NCBI RefSeq assembly: GCF_014696675.1
Contig: NZ_JACJQN010000015.1
Coordinates: 62,001 to 126,000 of the forward strand
DNA: 64,000 nt
Source: Phormidium tenue FACHB-1052
GTDB lineage: Bacteria > Cyanobacteriota > Cyanobacteriia > Phormidesmidales > Phormidesmidaceae
Reading direction: 5' to 3'
Part shown: in pieces, positions 1 to 8,724 of the stretch
Layout: each line of letters begins with the position of its first letter
Numbering within the stretch: the stretch's first letter is position 1
Made by a program: the position numbers and the translations under genes
Notes under the pieces: generated by a model
The model's input: the letters and a program-made list of their open reading frames with translations, nothing else
Told to the model about the DNA's origin: nothing
Database searches by the model: none

Positions 1-1
1 T

Positions 2-1351
2 CGCAACATTGCTGTTTTTGGCACCACCCGATCAGGTAAATCGGTATGTGTGTCAGGGATGTTGTCTATGTTTCTGGCGAAGGGTTACCCCATCGTATGC
101 CTGGACTACCCCAAACCGGATGGCACCTCCACCTTTACTGACTACGCTAAATTCCTAGGCGACCATGCCGCCTATTTCGATATTGGGCGAGAGTCCAACA
201 ACCTGCTGGAACTGCCAACCCTCACCGGTCTGAGCCCCGAAGATCGCGATGAACGTATGCAGGACTATGTTTCGTTCTTGGAGTCAGCCCTCGTCACAAT
301 GGTGTTGCCCTCCACCGAAAACCAGCAGCTGCTTGAGCAAACGGTCAGGAGCTTGATCGGCAGAGCTTTGAGTAAATTCTTTGTCGATGCCGACATATTG
401 AGTCGGTACAGGGCGGCTGAATCCGATGGGTTTGGCAGTGAGGCCTGGAAACGGATGCCCACCCTTGAAGATTTTATTGAGTTCTGCTCCTTCGACAAGC
501 TAGAGCTAGAAGAAAGCGGGAGTGATGAAATTGCCAATGCGGCCAGCCATATCAAGCTTCAGCTGAACTACTGGTTAAAATCGCGGATCGGTAAGGCGAT
601 CGGTCGGGCTAGCTCTTTCCGAACGGATGCCCAACTACTGGTCTTTGCTCTGAGAAACTTGAGCAACGAAAATGAGGCCGCGATTCTTTCTCTATCTGCC
701 TATTCTGCTGCCCTTCGCCGTGCCCTGGGTAGCCCAAAGTCAATTTTCTTTATCGATGAGTCACCGATCCTTTTTGAGTACAAAACGATTTCTCAACTGA
801 TTGGCCGATTATGTGCGAACGGTGCCAAGGCTGGCATTCGCGTCATGCTGTCGGCTCAAGATCCAGACACCATCATGAAGTCAGTGTCTGGGGCCAAGGT
901 CATGCAAAACATGAGCACCAAGATGATTGGCCGTATCCAGGCTGTGGCGGTGGACTCCTTTGAGACGTTGCTGGGGTACCCCAGAGAGGTGATCGCTAGG
1001 AATGCGACAGAGGCATTTTTTCCAAAGAGGACAGAGCTTTATTCAAATTGGCTGCTCGACATAGATGGGCAGTATCTCTACTGTCGCTTTTACCCTGGCG
1101 CAGTTCAAATTGCAGCAGTCGCTAACAACCCAGACGAACAAGAGCTGAGAGATTTGATGCTCAGCCGTCTCCGGCATGAAGGCAAATTTAAGGCCATGGC
1201 CAGATTTGCTGAATGCTACGTTAACGCCATTCGTAATGGCGGCGGAATAGCCGATCTGGTCGAGCAAGAAAAAGCTTTGGCGCAACGTGAATTAACCCAT
1301 GTCTACTCATCAGTGGAGCTTCAATCTCGACCCTTAAGTTCAGTTAATTAG
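2..1351 (+). CDS. virB4: VirB4-like conjugative transfer ATPase (5' truncated by the window)
   Basis: The reading frame is open from the first bases of the window, so the gene starts upstream and only its C-terminal part is present. A Walker A box (GTTRSGKS) is encoded at 20-43, before the first in-frame ATG at 50, so that ATG is internal. A hydrophobic Walker B strand ending in FFIDES is encoded near 748-765, and a later SAQD segment fits the VirB4/TraC fold. VirB4 proteins are membrane-associated ATPases that power assembly of type IV secretion channels. The following genes encode other channel parts on the same strand, which supports the call. The partial protein cannot be separated firmly from other FtsK/HerA-type ATPases. 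Confidence 0.8.
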   Translation, partial: RNIAVFGTTRSGKSVCVSGMLSMFLAKGYPIVCLDYPKPDGTSTFTDYAKFLGDHAAYFDIGRESNNLLELPTLTGLSPEDRDERMQDYVSFLESALVTMVLPSTENQQLLEQTVRSLIGRALSKFFVDADILSRYRAAESDGFGSEAWKRMPTLEDFIEFCSFDKLELEESGSDEIANAASHIKLQLNYWLKSRIGKAIGRASSFRTDAQLLVFALRNLSNENEAAILSLSAYSAALRRALGSPKSIFFIDESPILFEYKTISQLIGRLCANGAKAGIRVMLSAQDPDTIMKSVSGAKVMQNMSTKMIGRIQAVAVDSFETLLGYPREVIARNATEAFFPKRTELYSNWLLDIDGQYLYCRFYPGAVQIAAVANNPDEQELRDLMLSRLRHEGKFKAMARFAECYVNAIRNGGGIADLVEQEKALAQRELTHVYSSVELQSRPLSSVN

Positions 1352-1366
1352 TCATGAGGCGTATCT

Positions 1367-2740
1367 ATGAATCGACGACTATCAAAAACTGGATTGCGCT
1401 CATTAACGCTCGTTGGCGCATTGGCTATCGCCATGGCCCCTGGGGAGCCAGTACGGGCTCAGGCCATAAATCCGACTTCCATTACTGCTGACCCGACTGC
1501 GACATTCGCCCCGACTTCTACCACAGGCTCTATCCCTGGACTTGACGTGGGGGCGCTTGCCAATGGGGGCTGGGGTAGTGGTACGGGCAGCATTCTCAAT
1601 GGCGACCTGAGCAGCATCCTCAACGGCGGTGGTCTAGGCAGCATTCTCAATGGTGACCTGGGCAGCATCCTCAACGGTGGTGGCCTAGGCGGTATTCTCA
1701 ATGGCGACCTGAGCAGCATCCTTAACGGTGGTGGCCTAGGTGGCATCCTCAATGGCGACCTGGGAAGTATCCTCAACGGCGGCGGATTAGGTGGCATTCT
1801 CAACGGTGACTTAGCCAGCATCCTGAACGGTGGTGGCCTAGGCGGCATTCTCAATGGCGACCTGGGCAGCATTCTCAATGGCGGTGGTCTGGGCGGCATC
1901 CTCAACGGCGGTTGGGGCGGCACCCCCACTGGCGGTGGCCTGGGTGGCATCTTGACGGGTGGAGGAGGATCTAACAACCCTCTCGGGGACATTCTCAATG
2001 CCGGTGGCGGGTTTGGCGGCGGGGCTGTGCTTGGCCCTGGTGGTCTTTTTGGTGATGGCGCAGGCGCTGGGCATCGGGCTGAGGTTAATATCAGAACTCA
2101 GACCCTGGTTCAAGGTGTCGCGGCTCGCTCTCCAACCGTTGCTACGGCGGCGGGGCGCTTTCTGGACAACATTCGAGGTGGTTTTGGCACACCACCTGAA
2201 TTTATTACTGGCAGCTTAGGCGTTCCCGACGTGCTGGCATCCCAGCTCGCGCTCACCACTGCGATCGTATCTGGGGCAGAAAAGGGTTCACCTGGTGCGG
2301 CCTCCCAACGGGTAGACCGATTCAACATGAACCCGATCGCCCTAGCTGATACGGCGAGTAAAGAGGTCTCCCGTGCGGCGGCGGCTGGCTTCGCCAACTC
2401 CCTCCTCAGTGAGGAGGGCCAAGCGGGGATTGTGGCTGAGGTCAAGGCCACAGACGACACCTTGCAGGAAATCGTGGTTCTGGCTGAAGAGGCCCAGAGC
2501 CTGGATGTGACGCAAGACATTATGAAAAGCCACATTGCGGCCCTGGCGCAATCGTCGGCCATCGACGTGGCTCAGTACGGTCAAAGCATCCAGATGCGGC
2601 AGCAACTGGCGGCTGACTCGCTGGTGCAAATTGAAGCTGCCCGAGAGCTATCTGCTCTCAACCGGGCGCAATCTCGACAGGGCATGGCCCAGGCCGCTGA
2701 GGTGATCAACAGCTCGGCGGGCCTAGTGCTTTTCCAGTAA
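1367..2740 (+). CDS. Exported repeat protein of the transfer operon (possible VirB5/TrbJ-like role)
   Basis: A 457-residue protein with a Sec signal peptide (basic N-terminus, hydrophobic stretch, cut near AQA around residue 33). Residues 74-175 are Gly/Asn/Leu-rich tandem 17-residue units of the pattern GxILNGDLxSILNGGGL. The C-terminal 200 residues are Ala/Gln-rich and helical, as in TrbJ/VirB5 periplasmic proteins. Its place between VirB4 and VirB6 genes matches virB5 order in many operons, but no diagnostic motif is visible, so the VirB5 role is inference. A GAGG ribosome-binding site at 1356-1359 lies 7 bases before the ATG and fixes the start. The repeats could make the protein length variable between strains. 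Confidence 0.75.
   Translation: MNRRLSKTGLRSLTLVGALAIAMAPGEPVRAQAINPTSITADPTATFAPTSTTGSIPGLDVGALANGGWGSGTGSILNGDLSSILNGGGLGSILNGDLGSILNGGGLGGILNGDLSSILNGGGLGGILNGDLGSILNGGGLGGILNGDLASILNGGGLGGILNGDLGSILNGGGLGGILNGGWGGTPTGGGLGGILTGGGGSNNPLGDILNAGGGFGGGAVLGPGGLFGDGAGAGHRAEVNIRTQTLVQGVAARSPTVATAAGRFLDNIRGGFGTPPEFITGSLGVPDVLASQLALTTAIVSGAEKGSPGAASQRVDRFNMNPIALADTASKEVSRAAAAGFANSLLSEEGQAGIVAEVKATDDTLQEIVVLAEEAQSLDVTQDIMKSHIAALAQSSAIDVAQYGQSIQMRQQLAADSLVQIEAARELSALNRAQSRQGMAQAAEVINSSAGLVLFQ
1586..1942 (+). repeat. In-frame 51-bp tandem repeats
   Basis: Six consecutive 51-bp units run from 1586 to 1891, with a seventh degenerate unit to 1942. Each encodes 17 residues of the pattern GxILNGDLxSILNGGGL. 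Copies differ mainly at third codon positions and at the residue before SILN (S, G or A), so the array is old enough to have diverged while the protein pattern was kept. Confidence 0.95.
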
Positions 2741-2762
2741 CTAGCCCAGGCAACGGTTCTAC

Positions 2763-3935
2763 TTGGTGACGGCGATGAGCGTAATTTTCACGCAGATTTT
2801 AGGGGTGCAAGGTGCTGGCGAGCTGCTTCGCCAGGGCTTTGAGATGAGCCGTGACATCGGCGATATCTATAGCCTGTATTGGACGCAGCTGTTTACTTCG
2901 GAACTCTATACCCAAATCACTGGACTGGCACTGATCTTTGCCGTTGGGGCGCTGGTCTTGTTCATGATGCGATTTGCCTACATGGCCGTGCATGAGGATG
3001 ATTACCGAGAACCGCTGAGAATGTTGGTGTGGCCGCTGATTGTGGTTGCTCTACTGAGCAATCAAGGTAGCCTTTTGGGCACCTCTACTCGCTCTGTTCG
3101 AGATGTCATCAACCGGACGAACGAGCAGGTGCTGCAAGTCTCGATGTTGAACGTCACCTTGGAAGAAGCGATTCGGGGGGCGATCGCCAAGGGAGTTGTG
3201 GTTGCCGAGGTAGATGCCCAAGTGCAGCAATGTCAGTCCCTACTGGGTGAGGCTCAGATCCAGTGTCTGGAAATGGCCTATGAGCAGATCGAGGCGACGG
3301 TGGGCGACTTCAAGCAGCATTGGCTGGTAACGGCTACGGGCATTGCTGGCAGTGTCTTTCCTCAAATTGATATGACCTTGCAGATGGTGCGAGGGGCGAT
3401 CGACGCCTATAACACTGACGGTAGTGTGGGCGATATTCTGCCGGGTGCATTTGGGGGCCTGATTGGCTCCCAGTCCCGCGTGATTATCCATGCCTTTCTG
3501 ATGGCATTCCAGTGGGCGTTTGTGAATTTGATTCAAATTTCGCTATTGCTCACGGCGCTGATGGGGCCGTTTGCTGTGGCGGCCAGTCTGTTGCCCTTTG
3601 GCGGCAAACCCATCTTTGCCTGGATCACCGGATTCTTGAGTCTGGGGTTTGCTCAGATGGCCTACAACATCATTGTCGGCATGTGTGCCGTCGTGATAAT
3701 GAATGCCAACACCTTTGATACCAATGGTTTCCTGGTATTAATCGCCCTGCTGGCCCCGGCGCTGGCGCTGGGGTTAGCCAGTGGGGGCGGCCTGGCGATT
3801 TTCAATATCATGCTGGCCGGGTCAACTGGGGCCGCGACGATCCTGCTCAGCCGGATGGCGCTATCGACTACCCACGTCAGTACCAACCATTCCTCTCAAT
3901 CGGCCTATCCAAGACTGCCCCAAGGGGGGCGTTGA
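2763..3935 (+). CDS. virB6: VirB6/TrbL-like inner-membrane channel protein
   Basis: A 390-residue polytopic membrane protein. Hydrophobic segments lie near residues 50-75, 85-98, 240-270, 275-300 and 305-345, with a soluble loop around residues 105-235. This layout is typical of VirB6/TrbL proteins, which form part of the inner-membrane complex of type IV secretion systems. It lies between a VirB5-like and a VirB8-like gene, as expected. The start is uncertain: TTG at 2763, GTG at 2766 and ATG at 2775 are all in frame, and none has a clear Shine-Dalgarno sequence. The call rests on topology and neighbours, since this family has little sequence conservation. Confidence 0.7.
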   Translation: MVTAMSVIFTQILGVQGAGELLRQGFEMSRDIGDIYSLYWTQLFTSELYTQITGLALIFAVGALVLFMMRFAYMAVHEDDYREPLRMLVWPLIVVALLSNQGSLLGTSTRSVRDVINRTNEQVLQVSMLNVTLEEAIRGAIAKGVVVAEVDAQVQQCQSLLGEAQIQCLEMAYEQIEATVGDFKQHWLVTATGIAGSVFPQIDMTLQMVRGAIDAYNTDGSVGDILPGAFGGLIGSQSRVIIHAFLMAFQWAFVNLIQISLLLTALMGPFAVAASLLPFGGKPIFAWITGFLSLGFAQMAYNIIVGMCAVVIMNANTFDTNGFLVLIALLAPALALGLASGGGLAIFNIMLAGSTGAATILLSRMALSTTHVSTNHSSQSAYPRLPQGGR

Positions 3936-3985
3936 TTTCTGCCTGGGTGAGACTCCTTTGGCTGTAGACCCTGTAGGTAAATGAG

Positions 3986-4729
3986 ATGACGTTAATCAAC
4001 CCGAAAAGACAAGGTTTACTTGCAACCGAAAACCTCCTCCCCCTCTTTGTGTTGCTAGCGCTAGTGCTGGGCGGCCTCAATCTGTTGCTGACGGCAGTGC
4101 TAGGGATGACGACCAGTCAAATTGCCAGAAAGCCTGTCCCGACGCTGGTGCAAACCATTGATGGCAATTCGTTTACGGTGAAGCCGATCGACAACCTGGA
4201 TAGAACCCCGGAGTCGATTCGCCTGTTCACTCGGCAGGCAATGACGATGTTATTTACCTGGAATGGCGTCAGTCAAGCCCAGGATGCGACCGGGACCATC
4301 CAAACAACGACTGATTCAGGCGTCAAGGCAGGAAGTAACACGGTTACGACCAAGGCGTGGCAAGCGAGTTTTAGTCTTTCTGAAGACTTTCGGGCTTCAT
4401 TTTTGGAACAGGTCGGTGCATTGACCCCGCGATCGGTGTTTCAGGGGCAGGCGCAAAGCGTTTTCAATATTGAATCGCTGTCTGAACCTCTGCTCATTGC
4501 GCCTGGGTTTTGGGACGTAACCATGGTCGCGAACCTGATTATTTTTGACGTGAAAAATCCTGGTGGGATTGCGATTCCGGTCAACAAAGTGATTCGTATT
4601 CAGGCCGTTGAGCCACCCGCTGACCCGATGGAGGCTGAGGCGACGGCAGTGCAGCGGGCTGTCTATCAGGTGCGTTCGGCAGGACTGCAAATTACTGACA
4701 TTACTGAGATGACGGAGGCGGCAAGATGA
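3986..4729 (+). CDS. VirB8-like single-pass transfer protein
   Basis: A 247-residue protein with a short cytoplasmic N-terminus, one transmembrane helix at about residues 18-40, and a periplasmic remainder. Size, topology and position directly before the VirB10-like gene match VirB8/TrbF proteins, the bitopic assembly factors that link inner- and outer-membrane parts of the channel. No signature motif is visible, so the family is inferred from architecture and context. Its TGA overlaps the ATG of the next gene by 4 bases, indicating translational coupling. ATG at 3986 is used; an out-of-frame ATG at 3981 is not relevant. Confidence 0.6.
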   Translation: MTLINPKRQGLLATENLLPLFVLLALVLGGLNLLLTAVLGMTTSQIARKPVPTLVQTIDGNSFTVKPIDNLDRTPESIRLFTRQAMTMLFTWNGVSQAQDATGTIQTTTDSGVKAGSNTVTTKAWQASFSLSEDFRASFLEQVGALTPRSVFQGQAQSVFNIESLSEPLLIAPGFWDVTMVANLIIFDVKNPGGIAIPVNKVIRIQAVEPPADPMEAEATAVQRAVYQVRSAGLQITDITEMTEAAR

Positions 4730-6420
4730 CGACTGGAACTGAAAACGGAAATGGGGCGGCGATCGCTCCGAACACTCTAGATTTGCTGCTCGATGAAGGC
4801 GATCTCGATCGCGATGAGCTCTACGAGCTATCTCTGCTGGTTGGCATTCACCCAGAGAACGCCCCTTCTCATCCTGGAGCATTGGGTGATAAGTCGTTGG
4901 ATGGTGTGGCGACCGACCCCGATGGGGAAGGGGATGATGCAGAGGAGTTGGTTGACCGCGATGTGTTGGCCGGTCGTGTCCATGCAGACGGAAAGACCCG
5001 TACCCCGATCTGGGCTAACCCGCTGGTGAAGGCAGGTTCCGTCGCCCTGATTGGGGGTGTATGCATGGTGGTAGTGGGGGGTGTTTTATCGGGTTTCCAA
5101 AGTGCTGGAAAGCGAGATCTGACCCCAACGGCGAGGCCAGAACAAGCGCCGGAGCCGCCTCCAGATCTGACTCAGTTGGCCCTAGAGCGTCAGCGGCAGG
5201 AGATTGGGCAACTCAAGACGCGCAATGCCCTGGGGAATCAAACCCAGGCGTTGCAACTCCACGAGGCTCGAACCAATGGTGAAGGGAATGATCCATCAGC
5301 CGCCGAGTTACTAGCGTTGCGCAATCAGATGGCTCGCGCCCAGGCCGTACAGGAAGGGGGCGCTCAGCCTGCGCCGAATGCTCAGACTGCCGCTGCTGTC
5401 TCTCCCCAGGCCGTGCAACCCACTGGGCCAGTGACTCGCCCTGCGCCGTCCTATGCCCCTGTTGCGCCGCGTCCGACACCATCGCCTAGACCCACCGCAT
5501 CATCGCCTCCGCGACAACCCGTAGTGAATATGCCTCCCCCGCCTCCCCCCGAGGTTCTTTGGGCCTCATTGGCGGCGATGGGCAGCTATGGTACCGGCAC
5601 GGGGATGGAACCTGCCTTTACTCCAAGTCGTTCATCACAACCTGCGCCAGTAGCATCAGCCCCTTTGGCAGACTTGCCCCAGCAGCCCGCAGCGACTGGG
5701 CCTACCGCGCAACTTGTCAGCAATCCACCTCCTGCGTCGTTGCAGGTAGAGGAGGCTGCAATCCTAGGGCGACCTCTGAAGCGGGTAGCTCCCGGCACCA
5801 CGGCGGCGGCCACCCTGGTCGCCCCGATTTATTGGGCCGAAGATTTGAGTCGAGAACAGCAGAGTCAGCGAACGGCGATCGCCCTCAGCCAGCCACTTCT
5901 AGCTGATAACGGTGCTGTGGCGCTGGACGTTGGCACCGTGCTGGTGGCCGAGGTGTCTGTGCTGGCAGGCTCGGGGATGGTGGAGCTGTCGGTCACCGAT
6001 GTGGTCACGGTTGAAAATGGGGTGAGCAAGGTAACGCCAGTGCCCCTCAACCACCTGCTGATCACGGGCGGCAGCGGTAATCCTCTAATCGCTCAAGAGA
6101 TGCGCAATGGTGGCGAGGTCAGGGCGGCACAGATGCAGCTAGCCGCCCTGGGGGCGCTCGGTCATGTGGGCGAGCTGCTCAATCGTCCCCTTAGCCAACA
6201 GACGATTATCGGCGAGGGGGCCAGTGCTGTCGCCACCGAATACGCCCCGGTCAACATCATTGCGGGTCTTCTATCAGGCGCGGCTCAGGCTGTTTTACCC
6301 ATTGAGCAGCAGCGGGTGACTCAGCGCATTGACGACTACGACTCCCGCAACCGGATCTGGTTTCACGACACTGCGGAGGTGTCTGTCTTTGCCCTGAACG
6401 AATTTGTCTTTGAGCCGTAG
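4726..6420 (+). CDS. virB10: VirB10/TrbI-like protein
   Basis: A 564-residue protein with an acidic cytoplasmic N-terminus, one transmembrane helix near residues 103-123, a long Pro/Ala/Gln-rich periplasmic linker (about 130-330), and a C-terminal globular domain from about residue 360. The C-terminal domain shows alternating strands (a VAPIYWAEDL segment, a VLVAEVSVLAG segment) like the VirB10/TrbI beta-barrel domain. VirB10 spans the periplasm and senses energy from the inner-membrane ATPases to gate the outer-membrane pore. The proline-rich linker is the family's classic hallmark. The start overlaps the previous stop (ATGA). Confidence 0.8.
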   Translation: MTTGTENGNGAAIAPNTLDLLLDEGDLDRDELYELSLLVGIHPENAPSHPGALGDKSLDGVATDPDGEGDDAEELVDRDVLAGRVHADGKTRTPIWANPLVKAGSVALIGGVCMVVVGGVLSGFQSAGKRDLTPTARPEQAPEPPPDLTQLALERQRQEIGQLKTRNALGNQTQALQLHEARTNGEGNDPSAAELLALRNQMARAQAVQEGGAQPAPNAQTAAAVSPQAVQPTGPVTRPAPSYAPVAPRPTPSPRPTASSPPRQPVVNMPPPPPPEVLWASLAAMGSYGTGTGMEPAFTPSRSSQPAPVASAPLADLPQQPAATGPTAQLVSNPPPASLQVEEAAILGRPLKRVAPGTTAAATLVAPIYWAEDLSREQQSQRTAIALSQPLLADNGAVALDVGTVLVAEVSVLAGSGMVELSVTDVVTVENGVSKVTPVPLNHLLITGGSGNPLIAQEMRNGGEVRAAQMQLAALGALGHVGELLNRPLSQQTIIGEGASAVATEYAPVNIIAGLLSGAAQAVLPIEQQRVTQRIDDYDSRNRIWFHDTAEVSVFALNEFVFEP

Positions 6421-6429
6421 GATGCCACG

Positions 6430-7227
6430 ATGAAAGACCGGAACAGACTGCTATGCATAGCGCTGACGGCTTGTGCCGTCCCCCTCTGGTGGGTGGTGTT
6501 GGGGATACCTAGCTTGGCCCAGGGTCGCCCGCTGCGACAGGAGGTGCGGATAGAATCGGCTCAGGCGGGTACGGTACCGATCACGGTCTGGCCGGGGTCT
6601 GGGGCCAACCTCGACTTTTCTCGCCTCGGGCTGCGCATTTATAGAGCCTGGCTAGATGACCCATCTAAGCTGACCATCGACTTTGACGCGCCCCTCGATG
6701 CCGGTGGCGCTCAGGTGGTACACCTCCGGCGCATCAGCGGTGTTGCGTTCCAGGGATTGCCTTCTACCCCAGCTACCCTACTCTCCGTAGTGGCGCGAGA
6801 TGCCTCCGGTACAGCTCACCTTTTCCAGTTTCCGATCGCTTATGGCTCTGGGCCAGCCGACTACTCGACGATCGCGGTGGTTCCTGCCCCGGCACCAGCT
6901 GGCCCCAGGTTCATGATTCAAGCCTCGGCTATCCCTGGCCAGGGTGCTACTCCCCTAACGTTCTCCCACGGGATTGCGGCCCTGATTGAAGCTGGGACGA
7001 TCGCCCCCAATGGGCCAATGCACCAAAGTCTGAGGGCATTCCTGGCGTTGATCGCCAACGACGTGCCGGTGGTAGAGGCATCGGCTCAGACTGGTATAAG
7101 CCTGGAGGTGGTGCAGGCGGTGGCGATGCGAGGGCTAGAGCAGCAGCGCCAATCTATCCCGAGGCCCGGTATTGTCCCTGAGGATGCTGAAGCAGCACCG
7201 CTTGACCCGGCTGGAGGTGACGAATGA
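6430..7227 (+). CDS. Exported protein of the transfer operon, possibly VirB9-like
   Basis: A 265-residue protein with a signal peptide (cut near SLAQG, about residue 32). Residues 35-145 are predicted beta-rich, with phrases such as LTIDFDAPLD and a strand pattern broadly like the N-terminal domain of VirB9/TrbG. The C-terminal 60 residues are helical. Position after VirB10 and export fit an outer-membrane complex protein, but the C-terminal VirB9 domain is not recognisable, so the role is tentative. The stop overlaps the next start by 4 bases. Confidence 0.55.
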   Translation: MKDRNRLLCIALTACAVPLWWVVLGIPSLAQGRPLRQEVRIESAQAGTVPITVWPGSGANLDFSRLGLRIYRAWLDDPSKLTIDFDAPLDAGGAQVVHLRRISGVAFQGLPSTPATLLSVVARDASGTAHLFQFPIAYGSGPADYSTIAVVPAPAPAGPRFMIQASAIPGQGATPLTFSHGIAALIEAGTIAPNGPMHQSLRAFLALIANDVPVVEASAQTGISLEVVQAVAMRGLEQQRQSIPRPGIVPEDAEAAPLDPAGGDE

Positions 7228-8714
7228 TGGGGCGGGTGGCGTCGATCCCGGCGTTGATTCTCCTGGTGGCGCTGGGGGTAGTGTCTGGGGCCGGTGCGGT
7301 CGCATCCCCACCCAACCCAGCCTCTGCTCAGGAGACGCTGGCCCAGCCCGATGTCCTGCGAGTGGGGGCAACAGAGCAAACTTCCACCTCGGGCCTGACT
7401 GTCGCTGATTTTAATTTGCCGCTGGGGGTGCTGCGGATTGGCGATCGCCAGGCGGCTATACCTGACTGGCGGCTGATTGCCTTCTCTGACCTGCCCGTGT
7501 TGGCAGAGTCTGGAACCTGGGGGTCGGTGTCGTGGCAGCGGGGCGATGCGATCGCTGATGTGCTGACGGTGGGTGATTTGCAGGGTGGGTTTGACGTACA
7601 CCTATTGACGATTGCGGCGATCGCCGATCAACTGGGGGTGTATGCCAGCAAGGGCAGAGATGGAGGGATTAGAGCTATCCCCTTAAACAAGTTTGGGCTG
7701 CTGAACTATCAAACGCTCTCTTCCTTGGTTAGAGTTGCTCCGGCGCTCTTGTCTCTAAGGGTAAGTGACTCTCGGTTGGTCAAAGACCTGATTGCCATCG
7801 TTGACCCCACGTTCGTCGCGACTGGTGGCACCTTGGGCGAGTTGATCAAGCAGCACCCAAAGTATGGCGAGATCAGCTTGTCCTATCTCGACCTGGCCAA
7901 CTACACCTTCAGTGAGCTGCCGGGGATTGAGATCGCTCCGATCCAAAACTTTAGCCAGTGGGAGTCGGCCAAACTCACCGAGGTGCCGCTGCTCGAACAC
8001 CTCAGCCTGTGGACATTACCAGGCAAAATTGGCGTGCAGGGTGAGATCGCGATCGCCACCGTGCAGGAGGCCGACGAGGGTGCCCTCGAAGTAGTCTTTT
8101 CGGCCCCAGATTCAGCCCCAGGGCCGGCGCGATCGCTCACTTGGTGGGTTGGGCAGCTCCAGGTGGGTGGTTTGGGGACGGGCGACCTTACTACCGTCAA
8201 TCAGGGGTTAGAGCCGCTGGGTGCCGCCATCTATAACCCGTCGTTTAAGGTGGTGCCGCATTGGGTTTCCCGCGATGAGATCCAGCTGGTGGCTTACTTC
8301 AGAACCTGTCGGCGGTCGGGGGAGGGCACGGCGGCAGACTGTTCGCCCTACGGTATTGGCCCGATTCCCTTCATGGTGGTCAAGCCGGGGGATGCCGTCT
8401 TTTTGGGGCAACAGGCCTTTGGCGCTATTCCCTACAGCCCCACCCCAGAGACCCCAGCTCTAGCCCCAGATGAGTCGAGCCGGGTGAGCCAGGCGATTGA
8501 AGCTCTGGCTGATAATCCAGGGCCAGCCGGACTGGTGGCGTTTTCATCAACCCTGGCGCTGGCGCTGGTCTGGGGGCTGTGGAAGGGCAACCCAGCCCAA
8601 TTATTCACCCTGCTGGCTCAGGTAACCCGCGATCTGCCGCCCGTCCAGAACCAGTCCCAGAAACATTCATCGACTCGATCTCGACCTAACCCCAAGAGCC
8701 AGAAGAAGGCCTAG
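7224..8714 (+). CDS. Exported transfer-operon protein, paralogous to the N-terminal part of the 23.6 kb hydrolase
   Basis: A 496-residue protein with a signal peptide (cut near ASAQE, about residue 36) and a hydrophobic segment near residues 430-450 followed by a basic tail, so it is probably membrane-anchored. Its order of motifs matches the N-terminal 450 residues of the 23604-26036 protein: a D(V/I)LxxGDL block followed by a LTxAxIA block, a SELPGIE / GDIPGLD region, and a Cys-containing segment ending in IGPIP (near residue 378). The two are therefore probably paralogues. No known family is recognised. Export and operon position suggest a structural part of the envelope-spanning transfer machine. 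The start ATG overlaps the preceding TGA. Confidence 0.7.
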   Translation: MMGRVASIPALILLVALGVVSGAGAVASPPNPASAQETLAQPDVLRVGATEQTSTSGLTVADFNLPLGVLRIGDRQAAIPDWRLIAFSDLPVLAESGTWGSVSWQRGDAIADVLTVGDLQGGFDVHLLTIAAIADQLGVYASKGRDGGIRAIPLNKFGLLNYQTLSSLVRVAPALLSLRVSDSRLVKDLIAIVDPTFVATGGTLGELIKQHPKYGEISLSYLDLANYTFSELPGIEIAPIQNFSQWESAKLTEVPLLEHLSLWTLPGKIGVQGEIAIATVQEADEGALEVVFSAPDSAPGPARSLTWWVGQLQVGGLGTGDLTTVNQGLEPLGAAIYNPSFKVVPHWVSRDEIQLVAYFRTCRRSGEGTAADCSPYGIGPIPFMVVKPGDAVFLGQQAFGAIPYSPTPETPALAPDESSRVSQAIEALADNPGPAGLVAFSSTLALALVWGLWKGNPAQLFTLLAQVTRDLPPVQNQSQKHSSTRSRPNPKSQKKA

Positions 8715-8724
8715 GTAGCCCAGT

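Noticed and set aside
1459-1998. Minus-strand frame giving an MPPRPPPLRM repeat protein
   Set aside because: It is the antisense translation of the 51-bp coding repeats. The plus-strand protein has a signal peptide and a Shine-Dalgarno site.
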